From positions 2,356,001 to 2,420,000 of the forward strand of contig NZ_CP157278.1 of assembly GCF_040026395.1 (NCBI RefSeq): a stretch of DNA of 64,000 nucleotides. Reading direction: 5' to 3'. Position 1 is the first letter of the stretch; every line of letters starts with the position of its first letter. Origin of the DNA: Pedobacter lusitanus (GTDB lineage Bacteria; Bacteroidota; Bacteroidia; Sphingobacteriales; Sphingobacteriaceae). Positions 18,206 to 25,712 of this stretch are shown here, piece after piece. The translations under genes were made by a program, and so were the position numbers. Below the pieces are notes generated by a model. That model was not told the origin of the DNA, made no database searches, and saw only the letters and a list, made by a program, of their open reading frames with translations.

Positions 18206-18751
18206 ATGAAAAGAATTGTTTTAGCTGTCATCATCGGAGTAGCTTCGCTGAGCAGCCTCACAGCCAGTGCACAGATAAACCTGAATATAAATATAGGCTC
18301 ACAGCCTGCCTGGGGTCCTGCGGGATATAATCATGCAGATTATTACTATCTGCCCGATGTGGATTCTTATTACAGTATAGCCTCACAGCAATATATCTAT
18401 CAGCTTAACGGGCAGTGGGTATTCAGAAAAACCCTACCTCCAAGATATAGCGGATACAATTTATATAATGGTTATAAAGTAGTGATTAATTCACCAAAAC
18501 CCTATTTGAATCATGCACAATATGTGAACCAGTATAGTAAATACAGAAACTATAAAGGCCGTCAGGGTAATATCAGAGACAGCAAAGATAACAGATATGC
18601 TGTGGCCAGAAATAACAAACCAGTACCGGATAGAGAAAGCCATCCTGCTGTCAGATCCCAAAACAGAGATGATCAGGGCAATAATAAAGACAGAAACGGA
18701 AGAGATCATAACAGGGAGAACAACAATAACCGGTCTCAAAGAGGCTATTAA
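18206..18751 (+). CDS. Secreted Tyr/Asn-rich protein, unknown
   Basis: I place the start at ATG 18206, giving 181 residues with a clear signal peptide (to about TASAQ, residue 23); an upstream in-frame extension lacks signal-peptide character. The mature N-terminus is Tyr/Pro-rich (QPAWGPAGYNHADYYYLPD) and the C-terminal ~65 residues are highly polar, rich in Asn, Arg, Asp and Gln, probably disordered. Similar exported proteins occur in Sphingobacteriaceae (from memory); function unknown. Confidence 0.8.
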   Translation: MKRIVLAVIIGVASLSSLTASAQINLNINIGSQPAWGPAGYNHADYYYLPDVDSYYSIASQQYIYQLNGQWVFRKTLPPRYSGYNLYNGYKVVINSPKPYLNHAQYVNQYSKYRNYKGRQGNIRDSKDNRYAVARNNKPVPDRESHPAVRSQNRDDQGNNKDRNGRDHNRENNNNRSQRGY

Positions 18752-18777
18752 TAAACATATTACCGCTGCACACAAGC

Positions 18778-18813
18778 AAAACGCCAGCCCCTGCGGGGAC
18801 TGGCGTTTTTTTT
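18778..18813 (+). terminator. Rho-independent terminator
   Basis: Hairpin AACGCCAGCCCC / GGGGACTGGCGTT with one bulged A and loop TGC, followed by eight T residues; ends the secreted-protein gene. Confidence 0.9.
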
Positions 18814-18857
18814 ATTTGTATCTTTAGCAAAGATGAACCTTTAAAAAATAACCTGTA

Positions 18858-19637
18858 ATGAATCTCTCCCTGTTAAACAAGAATGCAGTAATTTGTGGAA
18901 GCACACAAGGTATCGGACTGGCTACAGCCATTATTCTGGCACGTTTAGGTGCAAACTGTATACTGATTGCCAGAAATGAAGACTCTTTAATCACTGCTTT
19001 AAAGGAATTGCCTGTAACCCAGGGGCAGCAACATGCTTATGAAGTTGCCGACTTCTCAGTTCCGGCATCAGTGGATACCGGGATACAAAGAATAGTGTCA
19101 CAACATGCAGTTGAGATCCTAATCAATAATAGCGGAGGGCCAAAACCAGGCCCGGTTACAGCTGCATTAAGTACTGATTTTGAACAGGCATTCTCTCAGC
19201 ATCTGATTTGCAATCACCTGCTGGTAAATGCCGTTTTACCGGGAATGAAAAAGGCGGGTTACGGACGTATCATCAACATTATTTCAACTTCTGTAAAAAC
19301 CCCGCTGCCAAATCTAGGTGTATCCAATACCATCAGGGCAGCAGTAGCTTCATGGGCAAAAACATTAGCCAATGAAGTTGGACAATACAATATCACCGTA
19401 AATAATGTCCTGCCAGGCCTGACACAAACCATGCGTTACACCAAATTACTGGACAGCCTTTCCACCACTACAAATAAAGCTGAAGCAGAACAGGCTTTGA
19501 AAGATAGCGTACCGATGAAAAGAATCGGCACGCCGGAAGAAATAGGAAATGTAATTGCTTTTCTGGCCTCACCAGCTGCTGCTTATGTCACAGGAACCAG
19601 TATTCCTGTAGATGGCGGAAGAACACCTTCTATTTAA
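18858..19637 (+). CDS. Atypical SDR-family protein lacking the YxxxK dyad
   Basis: A 259-residue Rossmann-fold SDR with GSTQGIG (Gly14-Gly20) for dinucleotide binding, NNSGGPKPG in the NNAG position, Ser143 and a C-terminal TGTSIPVDGG. At the catalytic YxxxK place the protein has Ser156-x-x-x-Arg160 (GVSNTIRAAV). I recall a known SDR subgroup with an SNxxRAA pattern, so the loss is probably ancestral; the catalytic role is uncertain. Its stop overlaps the convergent DUF6266 gene by 8 nt. Confidence 0.88.
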   Translation: MNLSLLNKNAVICGSTQGIGLATAIILARLGANCILIARNEDSLITALKELPVTQGQQHAYEVADFSVPASVDTGIQRIVSQHAVEILINNSGGPKPGPVTAALSTDFEQAFSQHLICNHLLVNAVLPGMKKAGYGRIINIISTSVKTPLPNLGVSNTIRAAVASWAKTLANEVGQYNITVNNVLPGLTQTMRYTKLLDSLSTTTNKAEAEQALKDSVPMKRIGTPEEIGNVIAFLASPAAAYVTGTSIPVDGGRTPSI

Positions 19638-20283
19638 GTGCATTATCCCAGGATACTTCGCCAAGATAGAGACTGTCTGAAATGCTTTTACAATTATCCG
19701 AGATAAAGGAAAGATAGATATGTGCATGACGCATCGTTGCATCTCTGTCCAGCTTAAAGGTATATTTCCCTTCTGCTCTCCTCACTTCTGAAGTAAAAAT
19801 ACGCGTCTTGAGTCTGTCGCCTGGAAAATAAACCAATAGCAATACCTGATCATCAGCCCGCATTCCTTTCTGATCTGCCTGGCTGTCCCAGCTCACTTTT
19901 AATCCGGTAGTGATGATTTTGGCTTTTGCATTTTTAACGACAGGCATTACTCCTTTGCTAACCAGAATCTGTTCAAAATCTATTTCAATATCAGGGTACA
20001 CTCCTTTAATTTTTTTGCTATTATACCTGATAGCCATATTGAACGCATTGGATGTTGTCCCCCTGGCTTCAAGTTCAAAACCAATCCTGATAAAAGCTTT
20101 AATATTTCTAAAAAAAACATTCATCATTTTAAGGCCCATACGTGCGGTCAGCTGATTGATCGTGATCGGTTTATGTGAGATCCCAATACTTCGTGCAACT
20201 GTTTGTCCATTAAGCGGGTAAATAACCATATTCCCGATTTTCCCTCTAAAATTGCCCAGATAGCTGTTTGTTACGATTGCCAT
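19630..20283 (-). CDS. DUF6266-family protein
   Basis: A 217-residue protein with the family-like N-terminus (SYLGNFRGKIGNMVIYPLNG, then GQTVARSIG) and a long beta-rich C-terminal part. No signal peptide or TM. Found widely in Sphingobacteriaceae, function unknown. It reads leftward away from the palindrome/DnaA-box region (20439-20856) and overlaps the SDR stop by 8 nt. Confidence 0.8.
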   Translation of the reverse strand: MAIVTNSYLGNFRGKIGNMVIYPLNGQTVARSIGISHKPITINQLTARMGLKMMNVFFRNIKAFIRIGFELEARGTTSNAFNMAIRYNSKKIKGVYPDIEIDFEQILVSKGVMPVVKNAKAKIITTGLKVSWDSQADQKGMRADDQVLLLVYFPGDRLKTRIFTSEVRRAEGKYTFKLDRDATMRHAHIYLSFISDNCKSISDSLYLGEVSWDNALK

Positions 20284-20438
20284 AGTTTACAGTTTAAGTT
20301 AACAATTAATCAATTATTAAATAAATACAGAACAAAAACAAGTTAATAAAAAATAATCATTAATACATACCTATTTATTTTAATTAATTAGAAAAATAAG
20401 TTTTCAAACAAAAATTATCATCTGACTGGTTAAACAAG

Positions 20439-20600
20439 GTTTAAATAGTGTTGAGAATCGCTGTTAAAAGGGCATTAAGAGGACATTCAAAAGGTATTGA
20501 GAGGGGGTTGGAAGGACCCAGGTCCTCGCAAGGTCCTTCCAACGTCCTTTCAACCCCCTTTCAATGTCCTTTTAACAGCGATTCGTAACACTATTTAAAC
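20439..20600. repeat. 162-bp imperfect inverted repeat with nested ~12-bp repeats
   Basis: The outer arms GTTTAAATAGTGTT..AATCGCTGTTAAAAGG match over 33 bp with two mismatches (20439-20471 against 20568-20600). Inside, both arms are built from degenerate ~12-bp units of the type GGACATTGAAAG; the left arm has one unit more. The innermost GGAAGGACC/GGTCCTTCC stem closes a short loop. As RNA or DNA it would form one very long hairpin or cruciform. No T-run follows, so it is not a simple terminator. Confidence 0.9.
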
Positions 20601-20663
20601 ACTCTTTTAAGGCCCAACCCTATATTTTTTCCACTCTTCAAAATATTGTGCGCTTACAAACAG

Positions 20664-20856
20664 TTATCAACAGAAATACACATCTGACTAACAATCACTT
20701 AACATATTTATCAACAATTATTGTGAATAAGTACCAATCTGAGAACCAAAGAGATACCTTTCAACACAAAACCGGCACAGACAAAGCACATTTTTAAACA
20801 GCTATTCACATTAAAAATGGCTTAACTAACAGCTTATCAACAGATAATGTGGATAA
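20664..20856. other. DnaA-box-like cluster, candidate origin or DnaA-titration site
   Basis: Three TTATCAACA nonamers (20664-20672, 20708-20716, 20834-20842), one exact consensus box on the opposite strand (TGTGGATAA, 20848-20856), one TTATTCACA on the opposite strand (20722-20730) and a weaker CTATTCACA (20802-20810) within 193 bp. Adjacent AT-rich DNA and a giant palindrome add to an origin-like picture. No dnaA gene is near; in Bacteroidota the origin is often away from dnaA. Confidence 0.45.
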
Positions 20857-20905
20857 CTCAACTATTAAAAAAAACACTATTTTGCACCAGATTATAAATG
20901 CTGTT

Positions 20906-21682
20906 ATGAATCAATACGCTCTGATTACCGGTGCAAGTAAAGGAATAGGAAAAGCTATGGCAAAGTCGCTTGCCCGGTCAGGTTACCATTTATTACTCAT
21001 TGCCCGTTCCGCAGATGAATTACAGCAGCTTGCCCAAAGTATTACAGAACAGTATCAGGTGAATGTTCATTATCTGCCCATAGACCTCTCTGCAAACACA
21101 GCTGCGCTGGAAATAGCTGACTGGTGCAATACCCAAACATCAGCTTTATCCATACTGGTTAATAATGCAGGGTATGGACTTTGGGGAAACTTCCAGGAAC
21201 TCTCTCTCCGGGAGCAGCTAAATATGCTCAGACTTAATATCGACGCAGTAATTGAGCTGACCCATCACTTATTACCGGTTTTGAAAAAACAAAAACAGGC
21301 TTATATATTAAATGTTTCAAGTACAGCAGCCTATCAGGCAGTTCCCACACTTGCTTTATATGCTGCCTCCAAATCATTTATCCTGTCTTACAGCAGAGCT
21401 CTGCGTTATGAATTAAAAGATAGCCCGGTAGCTGTCAGCTGTCTTTGCCCGGGCCCTACTGCTACCGGATTTTCCAGCCGTGCCGGAATGGACGCCTTAG
21501 CAGAACTGGCAGAGAAATTCAATATGTCTGCAGAAAAAGTAGCAGAAACAGGCTTAAAAGGGATGTTCAAAAAGAAGGCAGAAATTATTCCCGGCTTTTT
21601 AAATAAGCTGTCCGTTGTGGGTACAGGGCTTCTTCCTAAGTCATTGATTGAAAGGATAACAGCAGGTTTATACCGACAATAA
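20906..21682 (+). CDS. Classical SDR oxidoreductase
   Basis: Starting at ATG 20906 the protein has 258 residues: TGASKGIG (Gly9-Gly15), NNAGYG (about 86-91), catalytic Ser138/139, Tyr152 and Lys156 in LYAASKSF, and PGPTATGF. The profile fits the DltE/YqjQ-type SDRs with a longer C-terminus ending in a hydrophobic/basic tail. Substrate unknown. An in-frame GTG at 20849 would add 19 poorly conserved-looking residues and would overlap the exact DnaA box, so I prefer the internal ATG. Confidence 0.88.
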   Translation: MNQYALITGASKGIGKAMAKSLARSGYHLLLIARSADELQQLAQSITEQYQVNVHYLPIDLSANTAALEIADWCNTQTSALSILVNNAGYGLWGNFQELSLREQLNMLRLNIDAVIELTHHLLPVLKKQKQAYILNVSSTAAYQAVPTLALYAASKSFILSYSRALRYELKDSPVAVSCLCPGPTATGFSSRAGMDALAELAEKFNMSAEKVAETGLKGMFKKKAEIIPGFLNKLSVVGTGLLPKSLIERITAGLYRQ

Positions 21683-21733
21683 AAAAGAATTCAGATTTAT
21701 TTTCAAATTAATTTTTTAAATAGAATATTTTCC

Positions 21734-21741
21734 TACATTTG
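21734..21741 (+). promoter_or_regulatory. Bacteroidota-type -7 box for the leader/PhyH transcript
   Basis: TACATTTG is an exact TAnnTTTG match, followed directly by the TACTAAATTAGTA palindrome and, 34 nt on, by the leader ORF. The spacing places transcription start inside the palindrome. Confidence 0.6.
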
Positions 21742-21748
21742 TAATATC

Positions 21749-21761
21749 TACTAAATTAGTA
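21749..21761. promoter_or_regulatory. Operator-like palindrome, copy 2
   Basis: Perfect 6-1-6 palindrome TACTAA-A-TTAGTA at the expected transcription start. A repressor bound here would block initiation. The same motif with one change lies at 16827-16839. Palindromes of this type occur before sulfur-related genes in Bacteroidota as far as I recall, but this is not a database result. Confidence 0.45.
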
Positions 21762-21774
21762 TACATTATTACAC

Positions 21775-21861
21775 ATGAACAATAACAAACCTATTCACAC
21801 CGCATCCACCATGCGAATGCCCTTCTCTGAAAGGGCTGGTTGTTGCTATTGTTGTTGTTAA
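21775..21861 (+). CDS. 28-residue leader peptide ending CCYCCC
   Basis: An ATG ORF with a correctly placed promoter, no other function visible, ending in Cys-Cys-Tyr-Cys-Cys-Cys followed by TAA. Five Cys codons in the last six positions are the hallmark of a leader whose translation senses charged cysteinyl-tRNA. The middle contains MRMPFSERAG. It ends 93 nt before the PhyH ATG. No clear terminator/antiterminator pair was found, so the mechanism (attenuation, or release-coupled accessibility) is open. Confidence 0.6.
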   Translation: MNNNKPIHTASTMRMPFSERAGCCYCCC

Positions 21862-21954
21862 GATCTTTTTTAAAATTCTGATTTTATAACCTGCAGAACC
21901 TGCTGACTCAAGCGGCAGAATCCGTATATCCCTAATCTTTAAACCTACCCAGCC

Positions 21955-22761
21955 ATGAACCATGCTTATACCAGATTCACTTTAGGTGAAACGCTCACTG
22001 ACGAACAGAATTATTTTTTTAATAAAAACGGTTTTATCCACTTTAAAAATTTCATCACACCAGAAACGGTCAGTGATATCATCAAAGCTTCCATACTGGT
22101 ACAGCAGGATTGGATCACACAGGAAAAAATCAAAGTAAATGGAATTCCGGTCAAATATGGTAAAGACCTGGATGGATCAGCTATAGTTCAGCGTTTTGCT
22201 TTTATCAATCAGCATCATCCTTTATTCGGGGAACTGACTCATGATCCCCGGTTAGCTGTACTGCTAAACCTGATCGGTCCGGGTGCAAGACTGGGTACTG
22301 ATGAAAAAGATGGAATGGTACTGAATCATTATGTTAATGGCCCGGAGAGTAAATTCACCCAGATGGGTTGGCATACAGATGGATTGCGTGATATATTCCA
22401 TGGACAAAAACTAAATCCTATGCTGAATATCGGGATACACTTAAGTACCCTGAAACCCGAAAATGGTGGACTAAGAGTGCTTCCGGGAACGCACAAACAA
22501 AGCCTGTACAACCTGTTATTCCGAAAAAAGTATTTTGTAGATAACAAAGCCGACTTCAAAGAAGTGGCGATCATTCCTGAAGCGGGAGATCTGACCATAC
22601 ATGATGGCCGTTTGTGGCACCGCGTAGCGCAGTCGGCAGTTAGCGGGGAAGAAAGCCGCAGGAGAGTAATTTATCTGCCAATTATTGCAGGCAAATATGA
22701 ACCTAAACATGAACATAGTCCTACTGCATTTTATCAGCGGTTTGCTAAACTGGTTAAATAA
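21955..22761 (+). CDS. Phytanoyl-CoA dioxygenase (PhyH)-family Fe(II)/2-oxoglutarate oxygenase
   Basis: A 268-residue cupin-type dioxygenase with the facial triad His140-x-Asp142 (GWHTDG) and distal His222 (LWHRVAQ), and Arg residues around 235-237 for 2-oxoglutarate. GGLRVLPGTHK is the usual PhyH loop. These enzymes hydroxylate small molecules in the cytoplasm. The Cys-codon leader upstream suggests control by cysteine or sulfur supply, hence a possible role in releasing sulfur from an organic donor, as TauD/AtsK oxygenases do; this is inference. Confidence 0.9.
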   Translation: MNHAYTRFTLGETLTDEQNYFFNKNGFIHFKNFITPETVSDIIKASILVQQDWITQEKIKVNGIPVKYGKDLDGSAIVQRFAFINQHHPLFGELTHDPRLAVLLNLIGPGARLGTDEKDGMVLNHYVNGPESKFTQMGWHTDGLRDIFHGQKLNPMLNIGIHLSTLKPENGGLRVLPGTHKQSLYNLLFRKKYFVDNKADFKEVAIIPEAGDLTIHDGRLWHRVAQSAVSGEESRRRVIYLPIIAGKYEPKHEHSPTAFYQRFAKLVK

Positions 22762-22948
22762 AAGATATGCTGATCGCTATGATTATAGGCTACCTGATAC
22801 GTTCAGGAAAATTGCCGGCCTTACAGAGGTTCACCAGGAAATATGGATTGTAATTCAGGTTATCAACATCAGTTAAATGCTGTATTACAAATACTTAACA
22901 CACATATCAACAAATAATGTTAATAACAAAAAAGCTTGTCAATAAAAA

Positions 22949-22970
22949 GGAGCCGAATAAATCCGGCTCC
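22949..22970 (-). terminator. Rho-independent terminator of the PepSY-like gene
   Basis: Stem GGAGCCG/CGGCTCC; on the minus strand the hairpin is followed by TTTTTATT. It lies 28 nt after the stop of the leftward gene. The region 22762-22948 holds no gene; TTATCAACA occurs once more at 22860-22868. Confidence 0.85.
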
Positions 22971-22997
22971 CCATTTATGTTTAAATACAGGTGATGT

Positions 22998-23336
22998 TTA
23001 TTGAACGACTACACCGTCTTTGTTGATTTTAATGAAGGCTTTTTCGGTGCCTTTAGCCACATTAACCAGATAATACTGTGATTTATCTGCCGCTGTTACT
23101 AAAAATGCATCAGTAGCTTTCCAGTCTTTATAAGCGTCTGCTTTTAAAGTAGTTGTTACCGGAGCCGGAAGCTCTTCTAATTTAACGGGTACTTTTTGTG
23201 TACTGTCCTGCTGCATCTTTTGTGTACTATCCACGTTCAGCGTGATCGCTATAGGTGCTTTAATTTCTGATGCTTTTACTGTTGATATACCTGTGATAGC
23301 TAATAATGCTGCTGCTGTTAAAATGATATTTTTCAT
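22998..23336 (-). CDS. Secreted PepSY/BLIP-like small protein
   Basis: A 112-residue exported protein: signal peptide to about VKAS (residue 23), a Gln/Ser/Thr-rich spacer, then one domain (about 50-112) with the pattern LPAPVTTTLKADAYKDWKAT followed by AFLV...YYLVNVAKG and KINKDGVVV, the form of a PepSY-like (DUF2874) unit. Periplasmic; may act as inhibitor or binding protein. Monocistronic. Confidence 0.75.
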   Translation of the reverse strand: MKNIILTAAALLAITGISTVKASEIKAPIAITLNVDSTQKMQQDSTQKVPVKLEELPAPVTTTLKADAYKDWKATDAFLVTAADKSQYYLVNVAKGTEKAFIKINKDGVVVQ

Positions 23337-23843
23337 AATTTTAGTTTTAAAGCTTTTGAAATTCTCAATTAAGCTATTGGTGTATTATTCCGTTATTTAA
23401 TCTGACAGGTATAGTTTCAGAATGATGCCAAAGCGCAACAAATAAAACAATCATCTGATTATCAGTTAAATAAAAATAAACAACCCTGAAAACTATGTGG
23501 AATAATGCAACACTATGATGAAACAGGTAACAAAGAAAAATGCTGACATCCATCAGCATTTTTTTTTAACTACCTATTTATAAGCCGAAGCTTATTTCTT
23601 TACACTTTATTGATCCTGCTGTTTAAAAATTCAGATGCTATCCATAGCAATCATTAAAAACAGCAGAACAGCTTAAATTGAGAGCGAATTAAAAATATAT
23701 CAGGCCTTTATCCTGATTATATTCTAAGATATAACTTTTCTGTAAAAAAGTTAAACAAATATATATTTTTCATAAAAATGATTTATTATCGTAAAATCAG
23801 GGATTAAATTCCTTGCTTACTGCAAATCTTATATATTTATTAC
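23337..23843. other. 507-bp intergenic region with orphan terminator
   Basis: No believable ORF: the minus-strand 61-codon ORF at 23374-23559 is AT-driven and lacks protein-like composition. The region has a strong orphan terminator (23536-23568) and a TTGAGAGCG(A)ATTA motif (23679-23691) resembling the element at 8.9 and 36.1 kb, followed by an AT-rich hairpin around CAGG/CCTG (23701-23714). Confidence 0.7.
23536..23568. terminator. Orphan terminator, possible sRNA 3' end
   Basis: Stem AAAAATGCTGA/TCAGCATTTTT with loop CATCCA and nine T residues on the plus strand (A run on the other side). No gene on the plus strand precedes it, so it may end a small RNA started near 23370-23420. Confidence 0.75.
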
Positions 23844-24485
23844 ATGGAAAATGATCAGACACTAATCTTACTAAATGCAGCAGAACAGCGTGTATTGGGT
23901 GTTCTGCTGGAAAAAAGCAGAACTACTCCGGACTATTATCCCATGACTATCTCTGCATTAACAACGGCATGCAATCAGAAAACATCGAGAAACCCTATTG
24001 TAAATTATGATGAAGAAACCGTTACACTTACCTTAAATGCCTTAAAAATCAAGGGTCTGACCAGTACAGCCATGGGTGGCAGCAGCAGAAGTACAAAATA
24101 TAAACATAACCTGGCTATTGTCTATCCCCTGATTCCTGCAGAACTGGCTGTGATTTGTTTACTGCTTTTGCGCGGTCCTTTAACACCTGGCGAAATCAAC
24201 AGTAATTCTGCCAGATTACATGAATTTGAAACGATAGAAGAAGTTCAGGAAATACTGCATAAACTGGCCACAGAACAACCTGTCTATGTCAAACAGCTGG
24301 CTAAAAAACCCGGACAAAAAGAGGCGAGATATAAACACTTATTCGGGGGTGACACAGCAGAAGAAGAAATCCCTGAACCAGAAATCATTCAGCAGCACTC
24401 ACCTGATCTGGAAAACAGAATCAGCAGACTGGAACACGAGCTGGAAGAAGTAAAAGAAATGCTGAATCTTTTAATGAATCAGTAA
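23844..24485 (+). CDS. YceH-family (DUF480) protein
   Basis: A 213-residue protein with two winged-helix-like domains: AEQRVLGVLLEKSRTTPDYYPMT opens the first and LRGPLTPGEINSNSARLHEF the second, ending in an acidic coiled tail (LENRISRLEHELEEVKEMLN). Closely matches the YceH family known from E. coli; the biochemical role there is not established. Monocistronic, ended by a perfect hairpin. Confidence 0.9.
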   Translation: MENDQTLILLNAAEQRVLGVLLEKSRTTPDYYPMTISALTTACNQKTSRNPIVNYDEETVTLTLNALKIKGLTSTAMGGSSRSTKYKHNLAIVYPLIPAELAVICLLLLRGPLTPGEINSNSARLHEFETIEEVQEILHKLATEQPVYVKQLAKKPGQKEARYKHLFGGDTAEEEIPEPEIIQQHSPDLENRISRLEHELEEVKEMLNLLMNQ

Positions 24486-24486
24486 A

Positions 24487-24518
24487 GATTAAGAGCCTGT
24501 ATAAACAGGCTCTTAATC
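24487..24518. terminator. Convergent hairpin
   Basis: Perfect 14-bp stem GATTAAGAGCCTGT/ACAGGCTCTTAATC with loop ATAA between convergent genes; it contains the last codons of the leftward gene. T-runs are weak, so termination in either direction is likely but not certain. Confidence 0.7.
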
Positions 24519-24887
24519 CAGAGAAACAAAAAGCTCAGACTGCGTAAGCCACTCTCCGTTAATCCTGCGCCACATTGCAGCGTAATTCCCCCTGAACTTT
24601 TCTGTTTTATAATTCCAGCACCCCGTTTCCCAGGCCAGCACTCCGCTATCTCCAATGGTAATGGTAGCAGGAATGCGTTCAAAAACCGGCGGACTCACTT
24701 CAAACATTTCAGTAAATACCTCCAGCAGTACCTTTTTGCCGGCATATTGTCCGCCTTCACCAGAAATAACAACAATATCATCCATCCAGTACCTGGCAAC
24801 ACCAGCAGCATCGGCATTCAGAATAGCCTGATTGGAGTTTGCTCTTGCCTTTTGTATAGCTGTAACTTCGTTTTCTTTTTGACTCAT
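24513..24887 (-). CDS. SnoaL/DUF4440-like NTF2-fold protein
   Basis: A 124-residue single-domain NTF2-fold protein; AIQKARANSNQAILNADAAG, VARYW and the C-terminal NGEWLTQSELFVSLD fit the DUF4440/SnoaL-like group. Such proteins are small enzymes or binding domains with variable roles. No catalytic assignment possible. Confidence 0.8.
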   Translation of the reverse strand: MSQKENEVTAIQKARANSNQAILNADAAGVARYWMDDIVVISGEGGQYAGKKVLLEVFTEMFEVSPPVFERIPATITIGDSGVLAWETGCWNYKTEKFRGNYAAMWRRINGEWLTQSELFVSLD

Positions 24888-24936
24888 TTAATTTTAGATA
24901 AGATCTGGTATTAACCGGAAATCTTCTGACTTGCTG

Positions 24937-25575
24937 TTAATCTCTCAGAATTTTAATCAGATAAACAGTAAATGTACCGCTTACCGCAACTTTTTTTGAA
25001 CCACGGACAGCTCCGTTAATCAAAGGATATCCTTCATGAGGTTCTTTACCCTTCTCAGACTCAGGATCAGGATCATAGGCAGCATTAAAATGAAATTTAC
25101 CTGTCACCTTAACCTGATCTTTCAGTTCGGCCACTTCACTCAGTGTAACCTTAACATTGCTACCTCCCCCCTGACTGTCCGTATCGAAAAATGTTTGATA
25201 TAAGGTTGTACTATAGGTTTTAGTCTCTGTATCATTTTCAATCACATATGAGCCGAATCCGCCCTTCTGTTCCACACCGGTCTGCAGATTCAGCGGCATA
25301 ACAAAAAAAGCTTTATAAGAAGTTCCGTCTTTTCCCTTTACAGTCCCTCCTATGGTTATCGGACCTACACTGGTTTTAGTGAATTTCAAAAAACCAAGCG
25401 ATACATCTTCTTCACCGGACGCTTTGATATTTTTACTTTCATCACCAGAAACCATAGCAGTTACACTGTTGATAATCTTGTTTTGCTGTGCCGCAGGAGC
25501 CTGAGCTTTACTCTCCTGACAAATATTCAGTAAACCTATAAAAAGGATACCGTAAAGAAATTGATGTGCCATCAT
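24937..25575 (-). CDS. Secreted hypothetical protein
   Basis: A 212-residue protein from the Met at 25575 (an upstream Met at 25593 adds six residues) with a signal peptide ending near SKAQA. The mature part is beta-rich with Gly/Thr/Lys repeats and an Asp/Glu-rich stretch (YDPDPESEKGKEP). Not recognised; periplasmic or surface. Confidence 0.7.
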   Translation of the reverse strand: MMAHQFLYGILFIGLLNICQESKAQAPAAQQNKIINSVTAMVSGDESKNIKASGEEDVSLGFLKFTKTSVGPITIGGTVKGKDGTSYKAFFVMPLNLQTGVEQKGGFGSYVIENDTETKTYSTTLYQTFFDTDSQGGGSNVKVTLSEVAELKDQVKVTGKFHFNAAYDPDPESEKGKEPHEGYPLINGAVRGSKKVAVSGTFTVYLIKILRD

Positions 25576-25712
25576 TTTACAAATAAGGCACAAGTATAAG
25601 CAAATAAAGAAATAAGACCGCTATCCAAACAATTATGAACGTGCCTGTTGCGATAAAAATGATTATTATCATTCCTTTTCCCATAGAATTTCGCTTATTT
25701 GCCGGATATAAT

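Larger units (their letters stand above)
20284..20905. other. 622-bp non-coding region: AT-rich tract, long palindrome, DnaA-box cluster
   Basis: No convincing ORF lies here. 20290-20430 is strongly AT-rich; 20439-20600 is a long imperfect inverted repeat; 20664-20856 holds DnaA-box-like nonamers. The 20849 GTG could extend the downstream SDR by 19 codons but the better start is ATG 20906. Confidence 0.8.

Noticed and set aside
20461..20580. CRISPR-like short repeats in the palindrome
   Set aside because: Units are contiguous, degenerate and arranged as an inverted pair, with no spacers or cas genes.
20849..20905. GTG start extending the second SDR
   Set aside because: The extension has no SDR-like sequence and overlaps the exact DnaA box; ATG 20906 gives the standard Rossmann start.
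23374..23559. 61-codon minus-strand ORF in the YceH upstream region
   Set aside because: Composition follows AT-rich DNA, no protein-like pattern, and it overlaps the orphan terminator.
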